Origin: Streblospio benedicti
Taxonomy: Eukaryota; Annelida; Polychaeta; Spionida; Spionidae
Direction of reading: 5' to 3'
Assembly: GCA_019095985.1 (NCBI GenBank)
Contig: CM032666.1
Coordinates: 46,592,793-46,656,792, forward strand
DNA: 64,000 nucleotides
Part shown: positions 1 through 12,700 of the stretch, one piece after another
Position numbering within the stretch: position 1 is the first letter of the stretch
Layout: the number at the start of each line of letters is the position of its first letter
The notes under the pieces: generated by a model
Database searches by the model: none
Told to the model about the DNA's origin: nothing
What the model saw: the letters and a program-made list of their open reading frames with translations, nothing else
Made by a program: the position numbers and the translations under genes

Positions 1-539
1 TTTCTGTGTACATATCCAGCCTAACAAATTCCATAATTATTGTCTTACATAATTATCAGTGGATATGGATCAGATGTCGAACTATTGCAATGGTATGATC
101 AAACAAGTGAGAAAAGATAAACGGCCATGCTCTCAAATGGCTCGGAAATACTCAGTGGTTGTAGTTACCATTCTCTCGGTTCAAATATTTCATCAATTTT
201 CAATAGCCAATCAAATTAGTTTAATACTTTTATAGATAACATATTGTTGATTGTAGAATGCATAGTAATTTTATGCTACACTGAAAATAGTACAGACATC
301 TCTAAATTTGGAGACAAATTACTGATTGCAAATAAGGGATCCAAAGCGTTACGCAGAGATCAAGCTTACACCATCTATAAACACCAGATTGCACAGATCC
401 TAGTCTTGCCGTATCAGTTCAGCCCTCTTTTTGGAGGCGGCAACACTATGTACAGCCAAAACCTAAAAGCCGCATCCCACTGGGGCCGGGGCACTGGGAA
501 CTTACGCTCAGCAGATAAAAATTGGGGGAAATCCAGATT

Positions 540-975
540 TTGCCATGTACGGTAACTGTCTACTGGCTACGCCGACCTCGCGTTCCTCTGCCGTTTTACA
601 TGCGCCGAACGGTCACTGAGAATCCGCCCATAAAATATTTCTAGGAACATTATTGATCAGTCCACTCTTTTACGCTCCCGAGGTATTGTGCTGCTCAAAA
701 CCTCCTCAGCGTATGCGGTGTACAAAAATCCATAATTCCTTGGTTTTTGTATGTCGACCATCAGCCAAACATACGCCAAACAAACGGCAAACATGCGCCG
801 AACATGTGCCGCGTATTGGGAGCAGATGCTGGGCAGATGAAACGTTGGCGCAAGCTTGGCGCACCTTTAGCGTATGATGGCGTACATTCGGCAGCTCGTC
901 AACGTATTTTCGACATATGTTCAGCGGGTAGCCTGGTTGCAGTTCGCTTTGCGTCGAGCATACGCCAAGGCTAAT
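540..975. other. CpG-rich block with recurrent ATACGCCAA/CGGCAAACATGCG words
   Basis: Contrasts with AT-rich flanks. Words such as catacgccaa, cggcaaacatgcg and gccgaacatgtg recur within about 60 bases, and catacgccaa reappears at about 960. No coding homology. It could be a repeat relic or an unmethylated regulatory patch in the long tomosyn intron. Confidence 0.4.
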
Positions 976-3310
976 GTGACTGTGGCCTTTATAACATGAT
1001 GCAGCATTTATTTTTCCATGGTTAAGGAATGAGACTCCTATTGAATAGGATATTAAAGTAGCAATTCACTGAACTTGCCTAATATTTTAACAAGCTCCTG
1101 CAGTACAGATTCTGTTAACATGATAGTAGAGGGTATCAGGTATCTACTACCCCAGACAATCATTGACATTATATATCAAACATATGGTCATACACTAACC
1201 GATTAACAACATTTATACATGTAGATCCTCAACATCTATAAAGCCTTACATAAAACATGTCCAAAAATAATGTGTTTGAATTTATGTTGTTTAATGGTGA
1301 TAAAAACCTTTCTGCTATTTAAGATGTACACTAATGAGGATGGCATATCTGAATATTTTAAAGATGTTCTAAGATATGGAGTAGAATGGCAAATATGAAG
1401 ATGATAGTGAGATTTGCCAATATGTGCATATTATATTATTATACTGAAGAACATGAAATTCTCAAGGAAACCCCCGCGTCATAAGTCACTTGATTTCACC
1501 CCCGTGAGGTGATAGAAAGACACATTACCATATAAATGAACGGGAAAGTGGCCGTTTTTGACGTGATATTTCTGTACTTAAAGGTGCTATATTTTGTTAC
1601 TTGTGAATTAAAATACATTGTATATGTATCATTGTATAACACACTGGACATGTTTTAGAGCAGAAGCTGCTAATGAAAGTTTCCTGGGGCTTTAAAATAG
1701 CCGAAGTTAATACAGCAAATACTGTACCTTGCCAAACAAAGAAACAATCACGTGAAACGCAGTACGCCAAACGCAGCCTTTCCTTTGTTAAAGGGCCATT
1801 AGCTATTGAAATCGTGTACCACAAGGGAATCCCGGCTCATAACTAATTTGTGTCAGTGAACTGCATATCCAAATAAATTGAGTATTGTTTGGAAGATATT
1901 TCTCATTCTTTATCACTATCAAAACACGACCTACACATGATATGTTAAAATATACAGACCATTTATCTTGAAAAATGACTGCAATTACCGCCATCTTTGA
2001 CTTTTTGACCGGATGCGTATGTATGACGCTCAGGCGTGAACGGCCAGCCAAATTGTCTTATGTTAACTGGGACAGGTATCCCTATAACTTTCAAACGGCT
2101 CGACGAAATGTCTTGAAATTTTGTAGAATTACTCCACTGATACAATGCTCTGGCATCCTTTAATCTAGTAATTTAATAATAACTGGATCTTTCATAATTA
2201 ACGTCAAATACACCATGACGTCACAAGCTCCGTCCCCTTGTTTATTTACCTGGAGTAAAAGCATGCGCCGATGATGTTGATTTTGCGAGCATTATATATG
2301 GGCATTTTGATACATTTTTGTGGATATTTATGCGTTTTACAATACATACATACAATGAAGATTACACTTAAGATACACTCTTGCAGCGTTCAAAGTGAAA
2401 TAATGTATAATCTTGTTACAACGAGCGAATCTGGACTGATCACGTGCGAGACAGTTGAAAAATACCGCTAAAGCACCTGTTTTTCTTGGAAACGTGATGC
2501 TGTGTCAACAAGAATGGATGAGTTGTTGAAAATATGTGTTGTCCATTATTCAGTAATTTACTGTGAATATTGGACCTCGGTTCACACACAACATAGATCA
2601 TCATGTCAGAGATGTATTTGTCTACCCTCGCTGGAGGTTTTCCGAAATATCAAGCAATGCGTTTAGTTCAAAATGTTACATTTGGCAGCATGTTATTTTT
2701 TCACCTCGGCCTCTCAAACCGGCTGTGATGAGGATTTGTGATGACGTTTTTGAAGAAAAATGATGAAAGTAAGCAAACTTTAACTTGATATTTGTATAAT
2801 GTATGTCCTGTTACAAGTCTCTCTTGATTTTATGTCAAGGTGTTGAATTCTGCTGCATGTTTATCGGTATTGTTGAATGAAGGAGATAGACAGAACGATG
2901 GGCGAGTTGTTTGTTCGTGATTTCTAAGCTTGGAGTAGCTAAATAAACAAACTTAAAGTAGTTGGATTTATTGTTTCTTGGTGTCAAATCAATCGCATAT
3001 TGGTCTTTTATCATTCACAAAAGTTTTTTATCTTGGATAATTTCGATACAACGCTAAATTTGAACGTTTTAATAACGAAGTCTAAAAACTGATAATCTTC
3101 AAAATGGCTGGCGACATTGGTCTGTAGTAGCGCTAATGCGCATGCGTGCACATTAATGGTGCATTTTAATGAGCTACAGAGGTCATAGTTCAAACGTGAC
3201 TTCATGGTGTCTATTTGCATATCTGAAAGGTTTACTAATTAATCTAATTATATAAAAACTCTGGATTGATGAAAAATAAAACAAAGCACACTGATTGATT
3301 GATTTATTAG

Positions 3311-4137
3311 TTAAAGATATTGCTCAGTCAAAATCATATTTGTTTTGTAAAATTCAGTATCAATAGACGACCCAATGAGCGATAATGCAAGAAATATATG
3401 TTGTGGTCGCTATGGTACTCGTACTACGTGTGATGTGGTTTTTATAACAGTATTCCGACCTTCTGACCTTGTCCGTAAACAAACATGGCCGCATACACAA
3501 AGAAACATGCTTTCTACTACGGTTTCATTGGTTAATATAAGAATAGTACACTTGTACTTGTACCTTTGTCTTGACTGGTCATTGTTACACAAGTACTAAT
3601 TCAAAGCTTTGCTTTACTATGATTTGTCTGTGAACTGGTGGTCAACTTCTCTGATTAATTCTTTGATACTTACTAGTGGTCAACAGCTTTGAAATTAGTA
3701 CTTGCAACAATTCCATAATGACCAGTGAATTTTAAACTGGCTAAGCCATGGACTTCTAACCGTAGTGCTAACACCAGTAAACCGGTTTTAAAGTGATATT
3801 TAAACCATGTTTGGGGAGGGTGACAGATCCTTTTTGTCAGAAGCTGGAGGGAAAAATATATCTTTGTTCGAGGTCAAGGTCAAATAAGAAACTTCTTTGA
3901 TAAAACCTTCAAATTCACTTGTGTAAATGACCAGTCCGACCAAGGCGTATATTTCTGGCCTCATCTTTTTGACCAACTTTGTGGTATTTAAATTGTTTAA
4001 CCATACTTTATACTGATATGATGGTTTTAAATTGTTTTTAAATACTTTGATTGATGTTTAAATGCACAGAATGCACAGAACACATCATAATGCTTCTTTA
4101 CAAGCATACTTGTTTGACCACTCAGCATAACCTTTAA
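3311..4137. mobile_element. TTAAAGATAATGCTCAGT family MITE, copy 1
   Basis: Left end ttaaagatattgctcagtca, right end inverted ttaaaggttatgctgagtgg. It shares the subterminal word cttgtaaagaagca (inverted at about 4090) with the copy at 21050. 827 bases, no coding capacity recognised. Confidence 0.7.
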
Positions 4138-4350
4138 CTATACGTAGGCCAAAGGCCGGTGAAAGCAAACCATCCTTACCCCACTAACAAATTGCCCTTA
4201 AAGAAATACCCTACACGTTCCAGGCGTTTAATTGTTTACGTAAATAGGACACACGTGCGTTTGTTGTCAAAAAAGACCCGCACAGACAGGAAACCGAAGC
4301 GAGGGTTTTCTTGAGAATATTGAATAAAAAATTTAACAAATTTTGTGATC

Positions 4351-4712
4351 TAATTTATCCGTTCTAATAAGTGCACCTGCCCTATTAAGCGCACCACCCA
4401 TTTACATAGATTAAAATCAACAAATCTTGCTTTGCATGCAAAGATTTCATTTACTTTGCACCAACCATATTGTCAGATCAGCATGGCAGTATTATTCGCA
4501 TAACCACTTAACCACGTTGGGCGCGTTGGGGAATGTTTTTCACAGTTCATGCATTTTGACTCCAGGCACCTGATCATTTTTTCTTGCGATTCATGCACTT
4601 TGACTTTTATTATTCGAAGGCGTGGTTTTGGAGTGCGCTTATTAAACATCTCTTGTGCTTTTGTTTTTGGTTTTAATTTGTTTTTTGTAAGCGGATTAGA
4701 AAAAATACAGTA
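4351..4712. mobile_element. Short relative of the 17.5-19.8 kb TIR element
   Basis: Begins gttctaataagtgcacctgc then cctattaagcgcacc, and ends with gtgcgcttattaaac ... gcggattagaaaaaatacag. The two sides are inverted relatives. The words aaatcttgctttgc and cataaccac are shared with the larger copy near 17800-17910, in the same order. Confidence 0.65.
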
Positions 4713-5215
4713 ATTGTTTAGTGTATTCAAGTGTTCTATTGTTTTAAAGTTGATGCATTATTTAAGTATCATACATTTTCCTAACATGACATTATTTCAA
4801 ACAGCGGACACATACATTGATGGAAGCTGAAGTAAAAGTAAGTAAAGTGGTATTCATTTCTCCATCCATTTGCTTGTACCCCAAGGACATTATCACAATT
4901 TGGGAACTGCATGAGAATCACAGCTCGCCACCACATCCATCAACAAAATATATATGGAAAATGCATTTCAATAACATTCTATAAAGAGAAGTAGACAGGT
5001 AATATTAGTGATCTTTGGTTCATAATATATTTGACGTTTATTCTGATTTTTTCCCAAACCAAAAGTCACCAAATTATGACCTTTATCAGCACTTTATGAG
5101 CCGGGCACTGCCGGACATGTTTCAAGAAGAACTATGCACATCTCCCTTTTGAAATCTCTCGGCATCTGCATTGCATGTAAAACACATAGAATTCCATAAA
5201 GCAGTATGAGTTTAC

Positions 5216-5602
5216 TTATCTAGAATCTCTTTCAAACATCTGGTCATTGATGCCTCCCGGTTCAAAATGACAGGTCAGACACATCAGGTTCATAGCCAAG
5301 AAACAAGGTCTTCCATTAATGTTGATAACACTTGTTAACCCTCTTGACGCCAGCCGTAAATCCACTATATATACCCTGAGTGCCAGACACGCATTTTGCG
5401 TGACGTGTTGTTCACTGTGGGGGTCTTCAATTGTCATAGTTGAAATATGATCCTTTGAAGCTCTTACGTTTTTCATCATAACATTTTCACATTTACAGTA
5501 CATATTCAGGAGCCGGTCTAGTTTCTTATTTTCACCATTATAAATAAAGATACATATAGCATCACGTTCGATTTTAACAATTTCGAGTGATCGTCCATTC
5601 AT
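5216..5602 (-). CDS. Unassigned open frame, 128 codons
   Basis: Longest non-repeat open frame in 1-12000, with ATG preceded by an acttccggg word on the minus strand at about 5605. It begins MNGRSLEIVKIERDAICIFI and is of mixed composition with several Cys. No family was recognised. It lies inside the intron following tomosyn exon 6 on the same strand. It may be a chance open frame or an intronless nested gene. Confidence 0.15.
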   Translation of the reverse strand: MNGRSLEIVKIERDAICIFIYNGENKKLDRLLNMYCKCENVMMKNVRASKDHISTMTIEDPHSEQHVTQNACLALRVYIVDLRLASRGLTSVININGRPCFLAMNLMCLTCHFEPGGINDQMFERDSR

Positions 5603-6645
5603 TTGACAACTTCCGGGAGCGATTTAAAATGTCGTAATATCAGTAGTAATTTTAATTGTAGCAACGTTTTATCGAGGATACACACAAAATACAATATAAA
5701 CCACCCATATTTCATAATATTATATTTTTACTCACAATATTACAGACCAAAAACGTAGTTGATCCAGACAACTTCCAAGAATATTGGCATATTACCAAGC
5801 GGAAATTTGTCATATCCAATTTTTAAGACAATGGCCATTCTAATTTAGTCATATCTCTGTGACCTTTTGAACAGACAATGGCTAACCTACTTCCGTAAGA
5901 AAACAATCGAACAGTCAGACTTTTATCCTTTTTCTGAAGAACTCTCTATATGACAATCATTAATCTCCATTTTAAAGCATGGCTGAATTGCAACACCACA
6001 TCAGTCAAAAATATGATTTGATGTTTTTCACATGAAAAAATGTCAAATACTTAAAGAGAATAGATAATGGTTCAAGCTGAGCTGAGGTTTGCTGACTTCC
6101 GAGTCTAGATTTAACAGTCAAGTAGGATCAATTTAAATGATTCCACATTACTGCAAATATATTTTGTCAATTTGAATTCTCTTAAAAAGTGAAGCGTATA
6201 CACAGGATTTGATGACTTAGATCACTATGGGTCAGTCTAATCTTTATTGAGTTGATTTGGCAGGTCATAGAATAGCATGATATCACTTGTATCAGAAAGG
6301 GAAAGCACCATAAAAAGGAAAGTACAATTTTATGTCTTGTACCATTTGACGATGTTGGTCTCAGCAAATCACCTGCTTTGTTATTGTACATGTATATCTT
6401 GTTAAGTTAACATGTATATCATAAAATTTTGTACATGCTTGGCAGTGAATCTAAACCATTTCTAAAGAGTATTACTTACCAGACACAAAAATGAAACCAT
6501 TTTCCGCAAATACAATTTCATTATCCCCAAAAATATTGAAAAAAGAATTTCAATGATTGATTATGTTTAGAGACTTAACACTTAGTATATATTAAATTAT
6601 TACTATTCTCAAAACCACTACCACACCTAACAATGCTGTACCTAC

Positions 6646-6709
6646 CTTTCCAGGGTCCATAGGGTTGTCACTGAGATGGACAACTGGCCCAGGATGTGTC
6701 TTTCTTGTT
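6646..6709 (-). CDS. STXBP5: Tomosyn coding exon 6
   Basis: Encodes TRKTHPGPVVHLSDNPMDPG K, in phase 0 at its end, donor gtaggt, acceptor ttacag. It matches human SHPGPVVHISDNPMDEGK. The next expected segment (LLIG...VVLW) was not seen between 1 and 6645, so the following intron exceeds 6.6 kb. Confidence 0.94.
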
Positions 6710-9700
6710 CTGTAATTACAGAAAAGAACATACAGAATGTGGAAAATAGTTTTAGATGGTAGTTTAATCATCCATACATATTTTGTCCCATAACCTTCTT
6801 TAACTAAAACAAATTTCTACAATAGTAACATCCTTTGGTGCAAAATTGGCGATGCTAACTACAATTCATGGCACAATACCTCAAACGAATGTATACACTG
6901 TAAAATAATCAAATATGTGCATATTATTTAGTCCAAGTACCAGCTTAAGCTGGTACAAGGACTATCTGTTTTTCGACATGCATTAACCTATATCCCACGA
7001 TTTGATGAAAACAACTCAATATTATGACCCCAAAGTAAAACTTTCTGATCCTCAAGAATGAACCTAGACGAGACCGGACATTTTTGGTGTTGATACTACC
7101 TATGGTTATACTATAATATTGATACAATTTTTGACTGTTTATTTGTTAAAGTAAGGTGAATACGTATTGGTACGTTGAACGTCATTAGGGCAAACACATC
7201 TAAAATTACGTAGAACGTTGTGTACAGTGCATGGTCTGCTGAAATCTTTCACAAACAAACACATAACACACATCCCTGAGCTAAACCACAGGCATGAAGT
7301 GGTCTAAGTAGAGAAAGTAACACAGAAATCCACCTTTTAGTAATTAAAAAAAACATTAAGTTACTGATAATTGACTAATATTGACTAAATATTAAGGTAA
7401 TAAGTAGTAATACACCATTGTCACACTAGATTTGTTGTCATGCACTTTTGTACTGGGTACAGTTCTAAAACACATTCTTGAACCGAGGAATCTATCTTTA
7501 TGATGGCGGTTAGTAAATGTTGCAACCTTCCTGTGGTTTAGCATGTTAGTCATATGGAATCCAAATAATCAGAGGACATTTTTTATATAAACTTTGGTAT
7601 ATGGTCTATATGTGGTTTGAACTGCTTATAGATTCTCAAATGTGCTGGGACTAATTTTGTGCTCCAATGAGTACCTTTCTAGTTCAGTACTGTTCAATAC
7701 ATACTGCATCATGTTTATGCTGTACTAGTACATCATACCTATGGTGGGGTATAGATACACACACATAGGTTACCTGTTACATACAGATAGTATTCATAAT
7801 ACACGATACGGAAAGTAGGGAGCGGGCTTTTCAATTTTTTTCTAGGATAGGAGGAGGGACTGAGGTAGTGGCATCTCTGCCGCCAGCTAGAGCAGGCTTA
7901 CATCCGAGGGTTGAACAATGTTACACTGGTTAAATCCGAGTCTCATCCCCAGTCAGTTTAACAGAAAAGGACAACTGATCAGAGGTGAGATTGTAGGACA
8001 GAGATCTAGGCTAACCCGTGTCCAATGAATAAATAAATAGATATATAAATGGTGTTGATGTAACTCACTTGCATAATATTTTCTAAATATTTTTTAAAGC
8101 GGTCATGGGGCTTATTGTCACATACATTGGATATCTTGGCCTACAGAGGATTAGTGGACATGATCTTGAAAACTGCTATTTTCATGGTGTAAATAATAGA
8201 CAGCATATAATGATTTAATGTTTTTTTTTATACATTTATAGTTTGTTTACACATCTCATGGACAAAAAATATTCACACAACACACACAATGTAATCTTCA
8301 TAAACATTATCCTAAAAGTAGTCTGTATGTTCAGAAAATGCAAATGATCATTTTGGCTCATCCTTCAGCCCGTGCCCAGAAATCACAAGTACACTCACTG
8401 TTGCCTTAGTAGCCCTTTACATCAGCTACAGACATCATTTTTTCTTACAGATTTATACTATCCATTATATATAGTAAAGAGTTACTAGCTAAATTCTATT
8501 TAAAATCTTTGTTCCCAATTTCATTTGTCAAATTAATTATTACCTTTCGTTAGGTCGACAAATGTCAGGTAACCATGATGGTGATTGGATAAAACATCAG
8601 TCATATTGATTGTTCACAACCAAAGTCTAGCTCTGACCGAATAATTTATATTTAGTCTCTGGTTCTGCTAGTGCTATTAGGCCCATTATTAATTTTTTTC
8701 TTGTGCCAATACATACACTGTATTCACAAAAAACCCAGCTTATCCTAGACTGGCTTCGCAAACATTAACACTCTCATTAGGGTTTTTGTCAAGCTTAAAC
8801 ACTTTAAAAATACATGTATTCATTTTCTTCATAACCACTCGAGGCAACAATATTCTCATAGGAAAATTTATTGTCTAATGTTACAAACAAGTTCATTTTG
8901 GGAAAAAACGTGGTCGTCTGATTCCCTCAACAATAATTCACATGGGAGTCAACGGACTTGTGCTTCCTTTAACGACAGATAGTGCCTGTCTATTTACATG
9001 CAAAATTACAGATAATTCTTCTAAATTGATTTTGTAGCTTATGCTCTTACATCCATATTTGCAGTTATTTTCAAGAGCCAAGATCATATAACAGCCCATC
9101 AATATACATCTTATTGCATAATTGGCACGCTCTTTTGCACAAAATTGAGCTTTTTTTATCATAATCTAAGAATTTCTGCTAAGCTATGCAGTAGCAGTGA
9201 TTATACGTGAAATTTGTTATTCACAATTAGGAGAAGTCAATAAAAAGGTTTAGTTTGGAAAAATGATGATGCTAGCCTCTATTCTGTGTAAACAGTTATG
9301 AAATTGCATTATTCGTTGTGATGCATGACCAGGAAGTTGGATATATTGCCTGTAATTGCTGAAGGTCAATTATGCACCATGATCACTAAGAAAATAGATG
9401 ATGCAAAAAAGCTATATTCAATGTGAAAGGATTATTTTACTGGATAATTTGTGACATTTCGTTATTTTGTTACGTCTTTGGAAATCTGCAAGGATGTGTG
9501 TATGCATGTATATAGGCGTATGTTATGGCACATGAACATTAAATATACAAAGAAATGCTCGCAGATTTACACATAACACATTTACTAATCGTGTGACGGT
9601 GCCTCAATGAAACAATCCGAAATCCAATGGTAAGCAGTTCCATGGAGCTACAGAAAAGGTTTGCTTCCACTCAATGTCCTTGCATGATATAAGCAATGCA

Positions 9701-12700
9701 ATTACATGCACAAACTTATATGTATCATCGTCAATTATAAAATATCAATTCAAAAGCAAGCTTAACGTATAGCTTTACATGATGGCCTTGATGTCATCAG
9801 ACGCAAAACATCCAGAAGCTCAATACCATTCTTTTTCTTTTGTGCCATGACTGGTAAACCTCCCTTGGCAACTGTGCACATGTGTTTCGCGAAATTCTAT
9901 TGACATTGTTTTTAATATTGCAACCCTGCAATACTGTTACAAGAAGCAAGACGTTATTCATTAAGAGCAATCTTTTTAATCAGATATCCATGCTAAATTG
10001 AAAACAATTTCTCATCTGAAATTGATTTAAAAAATTCAAGTTATGAACACCAACAGCCTATTATGTTTTCTTGCCAATGTAAAAGATTTGATTTTTTTTT
10101 TTTTTTTTTTTAAATAAAATGATTAGTAAAGATATAAATACATCCAAACACTATCAGATCTAGATTTTTCACAGTTTGTTCTTATTAAGCAAACAACAAT
10201 TTACTAGCCACTATAGTGGGCCACATTGAGAGTCTCGGAGATTGCAGGATGATGCAATTTCCGAGCAGTAACCAGTTTACAGATTCGTGCGTGGTTGAGA
10301 ACGTTCAATAGGCTGCCACCATTAGAAATGTCAATTTAAGGCAAAATGGACTGACTCTTCTCAATCTTTTGAATATAAATTCATGGCATTGTTTGCTCCT
10401 TTGAAATGTACGCTATGTTTTATAAATTGACACATTTTTTGCTTTCAGGTAAATTCTAACTAAGTATAATTCAACCAATGCAGAAGAAATAGCAATATAT
10501 TATCAGCAATATGCTGATGAATGGTTTTAGCCTTAAAAAACTGACTTTCAGCAGAAATACATCAAATAACTAACGATAATATTTGTTATAATAGAAATAC
10601 TGCTGGTGAATACATTTATTACAGGGAGTATTGAAGGTACAATGGTTCAGTCAATGGATATTGAGGAAACTGAGCTCATTAATTTGCAAATTTAAGTTAA
10701 AATCAGTTATTAGGTTTCCAGTTACATTGGCATTTCATAATAACACATAAGATTTGGTCTACTTTACCTCATCGGAGTGGTCAGCATTTCACCAGAATGA
10801 GGACTTCAAACACATCAGCTAAACTCTAACTCAATTGGTGTAAACTTGGAACCAGTGCAATTAGCACCATATAATGCCAACATGGGCTTGAATATCATTT
10901 GTAACAAGTAATGACTCTAAACACAGGAAAATACAGTTTCCATCACGTGACAAAGTTGGACCTGAAGGCGAGTAAGATTCTCCCCGTCCATAGTAAATAG
11001 ATAGAAATTGCCAACTTTCAACACAGTATTTTTGGACTATAAATGTACTAATCTTCTTAGTATTGAATGAAATGCATGCTGTAATCTCTACAACATATAA
11101 AGAGTATTCACATCACTAATGAAAATAAAGATTTACAAGGACATTTATTATTTCATCTTTTTGCGTCCACAACTAGATGAACATACTACAGAGTCCTGAC
11201 AGTGAATGTGTGACTTTTCACTTGAACTCAAAATTAATAACAAATACTGAAGGCCAGGTGGTTGCTATCATACGTTTTTATTCTAAATTTTGAAATAACT
11301 TTCACTTAAAAGAATTGTCAAATGTGATAATATTACAGTGTGCAAAAAGACATACCTGGCCAGAAAACAATGACAAACACAGCTGTCAACACAGATTTAG
11401 AAAAATCAATGATTTTTTGGTAGATCTGATCAATAGATCGAGATGAAGAAGCACGTGGCTTTTGATATCTCACGAAAAATCTGTTACTAATATTTTTTAT
11501 GGTATGTCAAATTTACGTTCATAATCGATGTCAAAAATAAAGAGTCCGTTAAAGTACACCTAGCCCTCTGCTGCAAAAAGGTGGTTTAATAAATATCCTG
11601 GTAAATTTTATTAATAATGAATGATCCGAATATGTTGGATATATTGTAAAAAAGAAGTTATAGAACGTATCACAATTAACAAATACACAGTTCAGCATAT
11701 TTTTCATCAAAAGTCAACTGTCGAAAGTGACCAATTTCTCTCTATTTACTACGGTAGGGTTCATTTTCAGTCTCATTCAAGACAAAGTTCACCATGCATT
11801 CTCCATCATACGCTTTTTGACGGAGAACTTACTTACCCATGATTCAGAGGTCTATCAATCAAGGCTGTATATTGAAAGTATGTTAACGTGCATGAGTAGG
11901 CACATGGTATAATCTTTACTAAACCAAAGTCCACAGTTCAAACATTCAAGCTATAATCACTCTATTAAAAGGTAGAATGATGGTTGTCAAGAAGGAATGA
12001 GCCATTTTGCATCATAGATAGACCAAAGATTGAAAATATGGAAAAACTACAAGTTTAACGCCGAAATCTAAACGACTTATACTTACAGCTCTATGGCTTT
12101 GTTCCAATTGATGACATAACCTGAGAGTTGAAAGGATTCTATATTCACAATGTGCACATTTCCTCTTTCCGTCCCCACATACAACCACTTGCTTTGGAAC
12201 GGCAGACTACAATATGTGATCCTGCAAACATACAATTGAGAAGTTGTTTCCATAACTGTTATCACATTTAGTTCATCAATTATTGGCAATTACATGATGC
12301 ATACATCTGAAAGCATGATTTTTTTCAAAAGTTAGGTATTAGAAATTGAATAATATTTAACAATCATGTTCTACTTATATTATTAGAGATCTCATTACAG
12401 TTTGAAACTTTTTGAAACATGAAACTAAATTTGAATACTACATTATTGAAATTATATTTTTGATAAAAACAACCATTTGGCACTTTTGCCATGCAAGAGA
12501 TCACTGAACCTAACCGAAGTCAAGCCGATGAAATTTTTGACTGTCTATTGCTCTTGTGTAGATCAAAGGCAGCCATAAACTCGTTCATTAGGGTGAGTAC
12601 AGTACAACCTCTTTTATCCATATATCCCTTATCCAAATTGTTCTATCGTCCAGAGGACCTACTAAGAACTGTATTCCCATTCTTCTGGATGTACAGGTAG

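Larger units (their letters stand above)
1..6645. other. Tomosyn intron 6 (partial)
   Basis: Everything left of tomosyn exon 6. Apart from the CpG-rich block (540-975), two MITEs (3311-4137, 4351-4712) and the 128-codon open frame, it shows no exon. A plus-strand AT-rich stretch at 2760-3300 shows nothing recognisable. Confidence 0.6.
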
